Assembly: GCA_036276735.1 (NCBI GenBank)
Contig: DASUOH010000041.1
Coordinates: forward strand, 1 to 64,000
Length of the DNA: 64,000 bases
Reading direction: 5' to 3'
Origin: VRUE01 sp036276735
GTDB lineage: Bacteria; Actinomycetota; Thermoleophilia; Solirubrobacterales; 70-9
In this document: positions 46,398-55,110 of the stretch, piece by piece
Position numbering within the stretch: position 1 is the first letter of the stretch
Layout of the letters: each line of letters opens with the position of its first letter
Program-made: the position numbers and the translations under genes
Notes under the pieces: model-generated
What the model was told of the DNA's origin: nothing
Databases searched by the model: none
The model's input: only the letters and a program-made list of their open reading frames with translations

Positions 46398-46652
46398 ATG
46401 GCTCGCCGAACCGTTTATCTCCCCGGGAGCATTGAGGCGCTGGTGCGCGAGCGCGCCCGCGAGGGCGAGTCCTTCTCGGGGGCGCTGGTGCGGTTGGTCG
46501 AGCAGGGCGCGCTGAGCGGAGACGACCAGGAGCGGCCGGACTGGATCGGAGTCGGGGAAGGTCCGGGCGACCTCAGCATGAACCTGGAGAAATACCTTGG
46601 CATCAAGCCTTGGGGGACGGGCGAGGGGTCGCGCGATGAAGGTGCTCGTTGA
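46398..46652 (+). CDS. Antitoxin, probable ribbon-helix-helix (VapB-like)
   Basis: The 84-residue protein starts MARRTVYLPGSIEALVRERAREGESFSGALVRLVEQGAL: a beta strand followed by two helices, the ribbon-helix-helix DNA-binding layout. The C-terminus (SMNLEKYLGIKPWGTGEG) should wrap the toxin. ATG 46398 is preferred; an in-frame ATG at 46386 adds four residues. It overlaps the PIN toxin by 17 bases. Confidence 0.75.
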   Translation: MARRTVYLPGSIEALVRERAREGESFSGALVRLVEQGALSGDDQERPDWIGVGEGPGDLSMNLEKYLGIKPWGTGEGSRDEGAR

Positions 46653-47079
46653 CAGCGCGCCGCTAGTCGCGGCAGCCAATCGGCGTGACTCCGCTCACCA
46701 ATTTGCGGCAGAGCTGATGACGAGGCTTCGACGCGATGCGCTGATTCCCGTACCAGTCCTTGCCGAGGTAGACCACATCTTGGCGCAGAGGCTGGGGAGC
46801 TTTGCCGCCCGACGCTTTCTCCGCGCCGTCGCAGACGGCATCTACGAGGTCGCCTACCTGTCGGCTGGTCTCATGCGGCGGGCCGTCGAGCTTGACGAGC
46901 AGTACGCGGACCTCGGCCTCGGATTTGCCGACTGCACTCTGATGGCGCTCGCCGAGCGGCACGAGCTGCCGATCCTCACCTTCGATTTCACGGACTTCCG
47001 CGCGACGGAATCCGCGTCGGGGCCGTGGCGGCTGGCGATCGACGAGTCCACCTACGCGGAATGCGCCGGCAGCCGCTGA
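46636..47079 (+). CDS. PIN-domain ribonuclease toxin (VapC-like)
   Basis: A 147-residue PIN protein with the acidic metal-binding residues: MKVLVDSAPLVAAANRRD (Asp6), PVPVLAEVDHIL (Glu), and GLGFADCTLMALAERH with ILTFDFTDF. Such toxins cut tRNA or rRNA when free of antitoxin. The overlap with the antitoxin gene and the upstream dyad are typical of a type II module. Its stop is 10 bases from that of the convergent protease gene. Confidence 0.85.
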   Translation: MKVLVDSAPLVAAANRRDSAHQFAAELMTRLRRDALIPVPVLAEVDHILAQRLGSFAARRFLRAVADGIYEVAYLSAGLMRRAVELDEQYADLGLGFADCTLMALAERHELPILTFDFTDFRATESASGPWRLAIDESTYAECAGSR

Positions 47080-47088
47080 GGCCCCGCC

Positions 47089-49341
47089 TCAGCCGCGGCG
47101 CATGACGTGAAACCGCCAGACGGCAGGCGTGCGGTCGACGTTCCCGGCTGCGTCGCGCGCCTTGACCCGGATGACATGCCGGCCGATCCCGAAGCGCCGC
47201 ACGAAGCGTGCCGGACAGCGTCGGAAGCGGCGGCGGTCGACGCGGCAGAGAAAGGTCACGGCCGCCTCATCGGATCTGAAGCGGAAGACGACGCGGGCGG
47301 TGCGGCCCCGAGTAGGCACGACCTTGCGGGGGCGCTTCGCGATGAAGGTGCCGGGGCGGCTTACGTCAACGGCCGCGGGCGGCCGGGCCGGTGCCGGCGA
47401 CGTAGGGGTCGGTTCGCTCGGCGCCGCGGGGGCGCTTACCCCGCCCCCGTCCATGGGGACGGCAACCGCCGCCAACGCGGCGAGGGCATCGACGCGGCCG
47501 GCTCCGACGGCGCTCGCTCCGAAGACCCCGACCGGGACCGCGGTGGAGGTGAGGGCGGAGCGGATCTGCGCCGGGCCGAGCGCCCCGTTGGCATCGCGCA
47601 CCAGCGCGGCGACGGCGGCGGCATGGGGAGCGGCGGCCGAGGTGCCGCAGAAACGGAAGAGCCCTGGCGTCGCCGTCGGGACGAAGAAGGTGGTGACGCC
47701 GCAATCGGTCGCCACGAGGTCGGGCTTGGAGAGGACGCTCGGTGAAGCCAGCGGCGGGGCGGACAAGACGCCGTTCGTCGGCCCGAAGTAATGGGCGACG
47801 GGTCCACGCGAGGAGAAGGGCTCCGGCTGCGTCGTCGTGCCGAACCGAATCGCCCCCGTGCTGATCGCGTCGACGGCGCCGTTATGGCCGAAGATCGTCG
47901 ATCCGACCACGTCTCCGCCGGTCGATTCCGGGTACTCGCTTTCGCTCACGCCGCCACCGTTCTGCATCAGCGCGAACTTGAGGCGCGGCGCCGTGCCATC
48001 GCCGCCATTCAGGGGATCGCAGCTGACCTTGTCGCAGCGGTTGATCGCTACTAGAACGGTCTGATCGGACCCGGTGGAATTCGTCCAGGCCAAGAACTCG
48101 AAAGGTTTCTGCGTAGCCGTGAAGTTAGCTTTCTCGCTTTCGGAGACGACCGCGCCCGCACCGTCGAGGAGATAGGCGTCGAGATCCGTGGTGACGCCGT
48201 TCCATGGCTGCGCCCACTGGAGGTTCACCCGCAAGGTAGCTCCGTCCTCCACTCTGAGGGCGAAGGTCGTATCGCTGCCGGCCGCGGGGTCGAAGTCCAT
48301 GCAGTGGGTGGCGTAGACCGGAACCCCGGCCGGGCAGGAACCGCTGTCGCGAAATTCGTTCGCCTCCCACGACGAGATGTCGAGCCCGCCGACGAGAAGG
48401 TTGTTGTTGCCAGCGGAGGAGAAGTACGTGACGCCGTCGTCCGTCACGTTGCTCACCGCGACGCCGAGGGGCCCTTCCTGGAAGAACGGCTCTTCGAAGT
48501 AGCTGACGTCGTCGACGATGACGTCAGCGCCGGCGGCGGCGAGCTCTTCGATGTTCTGCGCGAAGCCGGAGATGCCGGTGAACGCGGTCGCGAACGAGAG
48601 CCGCGCGCCCGGGGCAAGGTCGTGGACGATTTGCGCCATGGCACGGCCCTCATCGGAGGATTCCGGGTCGGCGAAGTCCTCGAGCACGCCCACAGGCGTG
48701 CCATGACCGGCGCAGGGGTTGCCGGCACCGGGAAGATCGCCGCTTGCGACGTCCGCGGCTTCGTCGGTAGGCGCGGACGGAGCTTGGTCGAACGAGTCGG
48801 AGAGCACGCCGACCGTCACTCCGGTGCCGTCGACCCCGAAGCTGTTGCGTGCTTCCGCGGCCCGAAGATGGCCGTCGCCCTCCGACACCGCGATGCCGGA
48901 TGGGCACGCCGCCGAGACGATCGGCGCCAACACCTCCGTGACACCGGCTACTCCGTCGACTGCGCCCAGGGCGGGCAGGGCTGCGGGCTCGACCCAGGTG
49001 CTGACAGTCCGGTCGAGACGGCTCGCGGCCACGGGGTCCGCACCGGCCTCTTCGAGATCCTTCAGGCCGACCGGCGCGCCTGCCTCGAACCGGACTTCGA
49101 CCAGGACGCGCGGGCCGCGGCGCAGCAGGCCGCCTGGGCCACGCGTCGGCAACCCAACCACCCTTGCTTGCTCCCAGGGCGGTGCGTTCCAAAGCGATCG
49201 AGTCGAGAGCGCGTCGAGGGCCGGCGAGAGGACGCCGTCCGCGCCGCGGGTGGGGAGCGCAGCGGCAGGCGCCGCGCAGGCGAGCAGGGCGAGTGCTGCG
49301 GCCGCCGGGCCGAGACGGCGCATGTCCTTTCCTGCCGTCAT
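47089..49341 (-). CDS. Secreted subtilase/S53-like serine protease
   Basis: The 750-residue exported protein has an N-terminal signal (RRLGPAAAALALLACAAPAAA), a propeptide-like region, then the catalytic domain: VTVGVLSDSFD (first Asp), EGRAMAQIVHDLAPGA, DVIVDDVSYFEEPFFQEGPL, the oxyanion-area Asn in SSAGNNN, and GTSAAAPHAAA with the nucleophile Ser. The pattern is nearest the S53-like branch of subtilases. After a Pro-rich linker the C-terminus holds a Cys-paired Ig-like domain ending in RVKARDAAGNVDRTP. Start ATG 49341 or 49323 (the latter after AGGAAAGGA). Confidence 0.85.
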   Translation of the reverse strand: MTAGKDMRRLGPAAAALALLACAAPAAALPTRGADGVLSPALDALSTRSLWNAPPWEQARVVGLPTRGPGGLLRRGPRVLVEVRFEAGAPVGLKDLEEAGADPVAASRLDRTVSTWVEPAALPALGAVDGVAGVTEVLAPIVSAACPSGIAVSEGDGHLRAAEARNSFGVDGTGVTVGVLSDSFDQAPSAPTDEAADVASGDLPGAGNPCAGHGTPVGVLEDFADPESSDEGRAMAQIVHDLAPGARLSFATAFTGISGFAQNIEELAAAGADVIVDDVSYFEEPFFQEGPLGVAVSNVTDDGVTYFSSAGNNNLLVGGLDISSWEANEFRDSGSCPAGVPVYATHCMDFDPAAGSDTTFALRVEDGATLRVNLQWAQPWNGVTTDLDAYLLDGAGAVVSESEKANFTATQKPFEFLAWTNSTGSDQTVLVAINRCDKVSCDPLNGGDGTAPRLKFALMQNGGGVSESEYPESTGGDVVGSTIFGHNGAVDAISTGAIRFGTTTQPEPFSSRGPVAHYFGPTNGVLSAPPLASPSVLSKPDLVATDCGVTTFFVPTATPGLFRFCGTSAAAPHAAAVAALVRDANGALGPAQIRSALTSTAVPVGVFGASAVGAGRVDALAALAAVAVPMDGGGVSAPAAPSEPTPTSPAPARPPAAVDVSRPGTFIAKRPRKVVPTRGRTARVVFRFRSDEAAVTFLCRVDRRRFRRCPARFVRRFGIGRHVIRVKARDAAGNVDRTPAVWRFHVMRRG

Positions 49342-49542
49342 CTGCTCAAGGTATCGGCCACCGCTGCCCCGAACACAAGCGTTGCCAGATGGTCGAGGAC
49401 GGCGGTGCGTCGCGCGACAGCCCGCCCTGCTACGGTCCCCACGTTAGGTCGGATCGATTCCGGCAAAAAGTTGTGTCTAGCGCTCGCGTCGTTGCTTCAC
49501 CAAAGCCTCCGCGTTCGCAGCACATGAAGTGGAGGCAAGTAC

Positions 49543-49749
49543 ATGCCAACTGGAACGGTGAAGTGGTTCAGCGACGACAAGGGCTACGGGTTCATCACGC
49601 CCGACGACGGCTCCAAGGACGTCTTCGTGCATCACAGCGCGATCATGGGTGAGGGCTTCAAGTCCCTGACCGAGGGCTCCAAGGTGAGCTACGAGTCGGA
49701 GGAAGGGCCCAAGGGTCCGGCTGCCGCTCAGGTCCAGCAGACCTCGTAG
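49543..49749 (+). CDS. cspA: Cold-shock protein
   Basis: A 68-residue OB-fold RNA chaperone: GTVKWFSDDKGYGFITPDDG (RNP1) and DVFVHHSAI (RNP2). ATG 49543 follows GGAGG with 7-base spacing. The 201 bases upstream hold its leader and the divergent protease promoter. A strong intrinsic terminator follows. Length and sequence are normal for the family. Confidence 0.97.
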   Translation: MPTGTVKWFSDDKGYGFITPDDGSKDVFVHHSAIMGEGFKSLTEGSKVSYESEEGPKGPAAAQVQQTS

Positions 49750-49774
49750 TCCCGCACCGCTCTTGAGCAGTGCC

Positions 49775-49805
49775 GAGGCCCGCTCCGGCGGGCCTCTTCT
49801 TTGCC
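49775..49805 (+). terminator. Intrinsic terminator after cspA
   Basis: GAGGCCCGC-TCCG-GCGGGCCTC, then TTCTTTGCC. A 9-bp perfect GC stem with a tetraloop and a T-rich tail, 25 bases after the cspA stop, a classic intrinsic terminator. Confidence 0.9.
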
Positions 49806-49827
49806 CTTCCCTACCCTGCACTTCTCG

Positions 49828-51663
49828 ATGGCCACCAGAGACGACCTGCGAAACATCGCGATCATCGCCCACGTCGACCACGGCAAGACGACGCTTGTCG
49901 ACGCGATGCTGTGGCAGAGCGGGGCCTTCCGGAAGGGCCAGGACGTCGCCGAGCGCGTCATGGACTCGATGGACCTCGAGCGCGAGAAGGGGATCACCAT
50001 CCTCGCCAAGAACACCGCCGTCCGCTACGGCGACGTCAAGCTCAACATCGTCGACACGCCGGGGCACGCCGACTTCGGCGGCGAGGTCGAGCGAGGCCTG
50101 ACCATGGTCGACGGGGTCCTGCTCCTCGTCGACGCCTCCGAGGGTCCCCTGCCCCAGACCCGGTTCGTGCTGCGCAAGGCGCTCGAGGCGAAGCTGCCGG
50201 TGATCCTGGTCGTAAACAAGGTCGACCGACCCGACGCCCGCATCGCCGAGGTCGTCGACGAGGTCTACGAGCTCTTCATGGACCTGGGCGCCGACGACGA
50301 GCAGATCGACTTCCCGATCGTCTACACCAACGCAAAAGCCGGCTGGGCCGCGCTAGAGGAAGGCGTCGAGGGCACCGACCTCTCGCCCCTGGTCGACCTG
50401 ATGCTGGAGAGGATCCCGGCCCCCGAGCACGACCCCGACCACCCGTTCCAGGCGCATGTCACGAACCTCGACGCCGACCCCTACGTCGGCCGGCTGGCGC
50501 TCTGCCGAGTCCGCAACGGCAGCGTCCGCGCCGGCCAGCAGATCGCCTGGTGCCGCGCCGACGGCAGCGTCGAGCGGGCGACGCTCAGCGAGCTGTACGT
50601 GACCGAAGCGCTCGACCGGGTCGCAGCCAAGGAGGCCGGCCCGGGTGAGATCATCGCGGTCGCCGGCCTGCCCGAGGTGACGATTGGCGAGACCCTCGCC
50701 GACCCCAGCGACCCGCGCCCGCTGCCAATCATTGCCGTGGACGAGCCCTCGCTCTCGATGGTCGTCGGCATCAACACCTCGCCGCTGGCAGGGACCGAGG
50801 GCAGCAAGCTGACCGCCCGACAGATCCGCTCGCGGCTCGACGCCGAGCTGGTCGGCAATGTCTCGATTCGCGTCCGCGACACGGAAAGGCCAGACGCCTG
50901 GGAGGTACAGGGGCGCGGCGAGCTGCAGCTGGTCGTCCTGCTCGAGATGATGCGGCGCGAAGGCTTCGAGCTGACCGCGGGCCAGCCGCGTGTGATCACG
51001 CGCGAGATCGACGGCACGGTCCACGAGCCAGTCGAGCGGCTGACCGTCGACGTCCCCGAGGAGCACGTCGGCGCCGTCACTCAGCTGCTCGCGGGCCGCA
51101 AGGGCCGACTCGAGCAAATGGTCAACCACTCGACCGGCTGGGTGCGAATGGACTACCTGGTGCCGGCGCGTGGCCTGATCGGTTTGCGGACCGAGTTCCT
51201 CACCGAGACCCGTGGCGCCGGCCTCCTGCACCACGTCTTCGACCGTTGGGAGCCGTGGGCAGGCGAGCTGCGCACCCGCGCAACCGGCTCGCTCGTCGCC
51301 GACCGTCGCGGCATGAGCGCGAGTTACGCGCTCTTGAGCCTCCAGGAGCGCGGCACGCTCTTCGTCGGACCGGGGGAAGCGGTCTACGAGGGGATGATCG
51401 TCGGTGAGAACGCCCGCGCCGACGACCTCGACGTCAACGCGATCAAGGAAAAGCAGCAGACCAACATGCGTGCTGCCTCCGCCGACGTCCTGGTACGACT
51501 CTCACCGCCGAAACGGCTCTCACTGGAGGCAGCGCTTGAGTTTCTGCGCGACGACGAGTGCGTCGAAGTGACGCCCGAGTCGGTGCGCCTGCGCAAGGTC
51601 GAGCTCGACAAGGTCAGGCGGCAGAAGGCGGCACGTCAAAGCCCTGCTGCGGCGCCTCGCTGA
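49828..51663 (+). CDS. typA: GTPase TypA/BipA
   Basis: Ribosome-associated translational GTPase. The 611-residue protein has G1 IIAHVDHGKTTLVD, G2 (REKGITILAKNT), G3 (VDTPGHADFGGEVERGL), G4 (VVNKVDRPDAR), then the domain-2 and EF-G-like C-terminal parts with GRGELQLVVLLEMMRREGFE and the specific C-terminal domain (NARADDLDVNAIKEKQQTNMR). ATG 49828 is chosen. Its last 50 bases overlap the 3' end of the convergent membrane gene. Confidence 0.97.
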   Translation: MATRDDLRNIAIIAHVDHGKTTLVDAMLWQSGAFRKGQDVAERVMDSMDLEREKGITILAKNTAVRYGDVKLNIVDTPGHADFGGEVERGLTMVDGVLLLVDASEGPLPQTRFVLRKALEAKLPVILVVNKVDRPDARIAEVVDEVYELFMDLGADDEQIDFPIVYTNAKAGWAALEEGVEGTDLSPLVDLMLERIPAPEHDPDHPFQAHVTNLDADPYVGRLALCRVRNGSVRAGQQIAWCRADGSVERATLSELYVTEALDRVAAKEAGPGEIIAVAGLPEVTIGETLADPSDPRPLPIIAVDEPSLSMVVGINTSPLAGTEGSKLTARQIRSRLDAELVGNVSIRVRDTERPDAWEVQGRGELQLVVLLEMMRREGFELTAGQPRVITREIDGTVHEPVERLTVDVPEEHVGAVTQLLAGRKGRLEQMVNHSTGWVRMDYLVPARGLIGLRTEFLTETRGAGLLHHVFDRWEPWAGELRTRATGSLVADRRGMSASYALLSLQERGTLFVGPGEAVYEGMIVGENARADDLDVNAIKEKQQTNMRAASADVLVRLSPPKRLSLEAALEFLRDDECVEVTPESVRLRKVELDKVRRQKAARQSPAAAPR

Positions 51664-52348
51664 CACCGCCGCCGAGCTCGAAGTACATGATCGCGACGGC
51701 AAGGGAGGCGATCGGTGCAGTCAAGGCGCTTGCGATGACGCTGGCGAGGTAGGCGATCCCGGCACCGTCCGATATCGCGAGACCTAGCGCCCCCACGGCG
51801 ATGCCGACGGCCGCGGCGATCAGGAAAGTGATGAAGAGGACGAGGAAGACCGACCAGCCGACCCCCTTGACAAGGCTCCGACTGCGGCCGAAGGCCTCGA
51901 TCGCCCCGACACGCTCGACGACTATCGCGGGCGGGCCGAGCGACCAGATCGTCAGCAGGATGAGGCCCGGCACCACCAAGAGGATGAAGCCGATCGCCAC
52001 GCCGACCGTGTAGAGGATCGTGAAGAGGACGAGGGATCCGATCGCCGGGGCCGCCGCCGAGAAGAGGTCGCCGACCGTGCTGTCGCGCCGGCCGTCGCGA
52101 ACGTCCTGGACCAGCTTTACGACGACGCCGGTGTAGAGGGCATGACCGGCGAGGCTCAAGGGGATCGCCAGAAGGAGCAAACCGTCGCTGTCCGCCTCGC
52201 TTAGAAGCAGGGAGATCAGTTCGACGACGGCGAAGACGAGGAGCGCGCTGCCCAGCAACGGCCCGAGGTTGTCCCGGTAGACCGAGAACGTCTCGCTGAT
52301 GACGCGGCCCGGCTCGAGTCGCTTGACGGGCGGGTTTGCCATCTCCAT
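51614..52348 (-). CDS. Polytopic membrane protein (glycerophosphodiesterase membrane-domain-like)
   Basis: The 244-residue protein has about six membrane segments, beginning RVISETFSVYRDNLGPLLGSALL. The alternating hydrophobic helices and SLVKGVGWSVFLVLF are of the type annotated as a glycerophosphoryl diester phosphodiesterase membrane domain, but no catalytic domain is attached. Function unknown. It overlaps typA tail-to-tail by 50 bases. Confidence 0.65.
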   Translation of the reverse strand: MEMANPPVKRLEPGRVISETFSVYRDNLGPLLGSALLVFAVVELISLLLSEADSDGLLLLAIPLSLAGHALYTGVVVKLVQDVRDGRRDSTVGDLFSAAAPAIGSLVLFTILYTVGVAIGFILLVVPGLILLTIWSLGPPAIVVERVGAIEAFGRSRSLVKGVGWSVFLVLFITFLIAAAVGIAVGALGLAISDGAGIAYLASVIASALTAPIASLAVAIMYFELGGGVSEAPQQGFDVPPSAA

Positions 52349-52385
52349 GCGGGCGATCCTAAGCCCGTCCGCCGGACAACAAAAT

Positions 52386-52434
52386 GCCGACGGGCCAAAA
52401 AGGGGACTCTGGGTCCCGTTTTCGGCCCGTCGGC
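52386..52434 (-). terminator. Intrinsic terminator after the acyl-CoA dehydrogenase
   Basis: On the minus strand GCCGACGGGCC pairs with GGCCCGTCGGC over 11 bp, extended inside by AAAA/TTTT and GGGAC/GTCCC pairs, and is followed by a T-rich ATTTTGTTG. It lies between the dehydrogenase stop (52460) and the membrane gene start. Confidence 0.85.
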
Positions 52435-52459
52435 GAGGAGCGCGGTGGCGCTGGTGGCG

Positions 52460-53689
52460 CTAGACCGTCGCGGCTGCCTGCGCGGCCTGGCTGCTCTCCG
52501 ACGCCTTCGCCGCGGCTTCCGCCTCCGGGGTCGGCTCGTTGGCCTGGCGGGGCAGCAGCACTTCTTTGGCGATCACGAGGCGCTGGATCTGGCTGGTGCC
52601 CTCGTAGAGCTGCATGATCTTCGCGTCGCGCATCAGTTTCTCGACCGGGTACTCCTTGATGAAGCCGTAGCCGCCGTAGACCTGCACGGCGTCGACGGTG
52701 ATCTCCATCGCCGAGTCGGCGGCGAAGCGCTTGGCCATCGAGGAGACCTTGCTGTTGCGCACGCCCTGGTCGAGCAGGACGGCCGAGCTCCAGACCAGCA
52801 GGCGGGCCGCCTCGACCTTGGTCGCCATGTCGGCGATCATGAACTGGATCGCCTGGTGCATCGCGATCGGCACGCCGAACTGAACCCTTTCCTTGGAGTA
52901 CTCGGTCGCGTATTCGAGGGCGGCGCGGCCGATCCCGACCGCCATCGCCGAGACGCCCGGGCGGGTGCGGTCGAGGGTCATCATCGCCAGCTTGAAGCCC
53001 TTGTTCTCCTCGCCGATCAGATTCTCGGCGGGGACCTCGACTTCGTCGAAGGAGATGGTCGCGGTGTTGGACGCCCGCTGGCCCATCTTGTCCTCCTTCT
53101 TGTCGACCGTGACTCCGGGGGAGTCGGCGTCGACGACGAAGGCGCTGATGCCGCGGTGGCCCGCCTCTGGGTCGGTCTTGGCGTAAACCGTGAACCAGTC
53201 GGCGTAGCTGCCGTTGGTGATGAAGCACTTGGAGCCGCTGAGGACGTACTTGTCGCCCTGCTTGACGGCGCGGGTCTTCATGCCGGAGACGTCGGAGCCC
53301 GCGTCGGGCTCGGTCAGGCAGAAGGAGGCGAGCTTCTTGTCCTCGGTCAGCATGCCGAGGTACTTCTTCTTGGTCTCCTCGGAGCCGCCGAGGGTGACCG
53401 GGGCAGAGGCGAGGCCGTTGGCCATCAGCGAGGTGCCGATGCCCGAGCAGCCCCAGCCCATCTCCTCCTCAATTAGGCAGCCGGAGAGGTAGTCGAGGCC
53501 GGGCCCGCCGTAGGCCTCGGGGATGTGGGTGTTCATCAGCCCCACTTCCCAGGCCTGGTCGATGATGTCCTGCGGCCAGGTGCCCTCTTTGTCGTACTCC
53601 CAGGCGACCCTCCGCATCTCTTTCTCTGCGAAGTTGTGCGCCAGCTCGCGCAGATCCTTCTGCTCGTCGGTCAGGGTGAAGTCAACCAC
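52460..53689 (-). CDS. Acyl-CoA dehydrogenase
   Basis: FAD enzyme for the first beta-oxidation step. The 409-residue protein has the N-terminal helical domain, ASFCLTEPDAGSDV with the FAD/substrate loop, the middle beta domain (KQGDKYVLSGSKCFITNG), and the C-terminal helices with VQVYGGYGFIKEYPVEKLMRD, where the catalytic Glu region follows (YEGTSQIQRLVIAK). GTG 53689 is the start. A TTGACTGGTCAGTCAA operator lies 57 bases upstream, so it is probably controlled by a fatty-acid-responsive TetR repressor. Confidence 0.96.
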   Translation of the reverse strand: MVDFTLTDEQKDLRELAHNFAEKEMRRVAWEYDKEGTWPQDIIDQAWEVGLMNTHIPEAYGGPGLDYLSGCLIEEEMGWGCSGIGTSLMANGLASAPVTLGGSEETKKKYLGMLTEDKKLASFCLTEPDAGSDVSGMKTRAVKQGDKYVLSGSKCFITNGSYADWFTVYAKTDPEAGHRGISAFVVDADSPGVTVDKKEDKMGQRASNTATISFDEVEVPAENLIGEENKGFKLAMMTLDRTRPGVSAMAVGIGRAALEYATEYSKERVQFGVPIAMHQAIQFMIADMATKVEAARLLVWSSAVLLDQGVRNSKVSSMAKRFAADSAMEITVDAVQVYGGYGFIKEYPVEKLMRDAKIMQLYEGTSQIQRLVIAKEVLLPRQANEPTPEAEAAAKASESSQAAQAAATV

Positions 53690-53745
53690 TGCTCGAAGCT
53701 CCTTTTCTCGGTGGGAGTGGCCTTGCTCGGCCGATCACGGACCGA

Positions 53746-53761
53746 TTGACTGGTCAGTCAA
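53746..53761. promoter_or_regulatory. TetR-type operator before the acyl-CoA dehydrogenase
   Basis: TTGACTG-GT-CAGTCAA, a perfect 16-base dyad between the dehydrogenase and the divergent unknown gene. It resembles the dyad before the P450 gene at 36643. Confidence 0.6.
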
Positions 53762-53817
53762 CCAGTCTCAAAGGGTACAGAACGGGGCCGCGGATCGGGG
53801 CGGCGTACCCTTGGTCG

Positions 53818-54279
53818 ATGGCGGCCCCCCTGGCGGCACTCGGAATCCAGAGTGGCTACGTGCTCGCCGCGATCACCCTGGTCGCGCTGCCGGTGGCGGC
53901 GATCGCCTTCGCCCGCTCGGGGCCGGCCTGGCGCAGCATCGGCAAAGGGCCGCTCTCGATCGAGCAGGCGCTCCCCCCGCCGCGCGTCGGCGGCGGCGAG
54001 CCGCCGGTCGACGTGGCGATACAGGCGGCGGAGGCGCGGCAGATGCTCGAGGCGAAGTCGTTCCGGCGCCAGCGGCGGGGCGAAGCGGCGCTCGACGTCG
54101 AGGCGGAGGTTGCCCGCCTGCTTGACTCTCCCTCCGCCCGCCCCGGGATCGACGCGGCGCTGCGGGCCGAGGTGAGGGACCTCGTCGTCGCCCGTAACGA
54201 ACGGCGCATGAGGGCCGGCGAGGAGCCGCTCGACGTCGAGGCGGAGGTCGAGCGCCAGCTTGGCGATCTCATAGGATGA
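53818..54279 (+). CDS. Membrane-anchored protein with a cytoplasmic helical tail, unknown
   Basis: The 153-residue protein has an N-terminal membrane segment (about residues 5-28, IQSGYVLAAITLVALPVAAIA) and a charged helical C-terminus with two similar stretches: GEAALDVEAEVARLL and GEEPLDVEAEVERQL, an internal duplication. No family was recognised. It is followed 7 bases later by another small unknown gene and then bcp, so the three may form one operon. Confidence 0.65.
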   Translation: MAAPLAALGIQSGYVLAAITLVALPVAAIAFARSGPAWRSIGKGPLSIEQALPPPRVGGGEPPVDVAIQAAEARQMLEAKSFRRQRRGEAALDVEAEVARLLDSPSARPGIDAALRAEVRDLVVARNERRMRAGEEPLDVEAEVERQLGDLIG

Positions 54280-54286
54280 GCGCCCG

Positions 54287-54637
54287 ATGGCAGGCGGCGA
54301 CAACCTTTACGAGGTCGAGGAGCTCCTCGTCCAGCCCGGCACCTACTTCAACCCTCAGACCGAGGTGATCGTCGTCGTCGACGACTCCGCCTCGCTCGAC
54401 CAGGAGGTCTTCAACATGGAGGCCTACGAGGGCGTCGACTGGGTGCGGATCTCCGACGACGTCCCGATCGACGAGGACGCCCGCGACGAAGCCCTGGAGA
54501 GCTTCCAGACCACCCACCATCCCGGCGCAGCCGTCGCGGTCTCCGAAACGGCGCTAGAAGCGAACGACGACGACTTGGGCGACCGCGACGACGATCGCGA
54601 CGACCCGCCGCCCGGCCCCGACGCCGAGGAGGAGTGA
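54287..54637 (+). CDS. Small acidic protein of unknown function
   Basis: The 116-residue protein has a compact first half (DNLYEVEELLVQPGTYFNPQ; EVIVVVDDSASLDQEVF) and a C-terminal half that is low complexity and very acidic (DDDLGDRDDDRDDPP). No motif was recognised. Its TGA overlaps the bcp ATG by one base (TGATG), so it is coupled to bcp. Confidence 0.65.
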   Translation: MAGGDNLYEVEELLVQPGTYFNPQTEVIVVVDDSASLDQEVFNMEAYEGVDWVRISDDVPIDEDARDEALESFQTTHHPGAAVAVSETALEANDDDLGDRDDDRDDPPPGPDAEEE

Positions 54638-55110
54638 TGCTGGAGGCAGGACAGGACGCCCCTGACTTCACGCTGCCTGACCAGGACGGCAGCGAGCTGA
54701 CGCTCTCCGAGCTGCGCGGGCAGACGGTCGTTTTCTACTTCTATCCCCGCGCCGACACCCCCGGCTGCACGACGCAGGCCTGCAGCGCGCGCGACCGCGG
54801 CGACGAGTACGGGAAGGCCGGCGCGCGGGTGATCGGCGTCTCCCCCGACTCGGTCGAGGATGTCAAGAAGTTCGCCGAAAAGTACGACCTCGACTTCACC
54901 CTGCTGGCCGATGCCGACCACGAGGTGGCCGAGCGGTACGAAACCTGGGGCGAAAAGTCGATGTATGGCAAGAAATACTGGGGGGTGCAGCGGGCGACGT
55001 TCGTGATCGCCCCCGACGGCAGGATTGCCAGGGTCTTCCCGAAGGTGTCGCCCAAGACGCACGACGACGTCGTCCTGGACGCGCTCGCGGATCTCGCCGC
55101 AACCTCTTAG
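54637..55110 (+). CDS. bcp: Peroxiredoxin, Bcp type
   Basis: Thiol peroxidase. The 157-residue protein has the peroxidatic Cys44 in RADTPGCTTQACSARD and the resolving-type Cys49 five residues later, the usual BCP pattern, then GVSPDSVEDVKKFAEKYDL. ATG 54637 follows a GAGGAGGAG region. Its stop overlaps the vsr stop on the other strand by four bases. Confidence 0.95.
   Translation: MLEAGQDAPDFTLPDQDGSELTLSELRGQTVVFYFYPRADTPGCTTQACSARDRGDEYGKAGARVIGVSPDSVEDVKKFAEKYDLDFTLLADADHEVAERYETWGEKSMYGKKYWGVQRATFVIAPDGRIARVFPKVSPKTHDDVVLDALADLAATS

Noticed and set aside
47366..47807. Short overlapping frames inside the protease gene
   Set aside because: They are off-frame shadows of the secreted protease without any motif.
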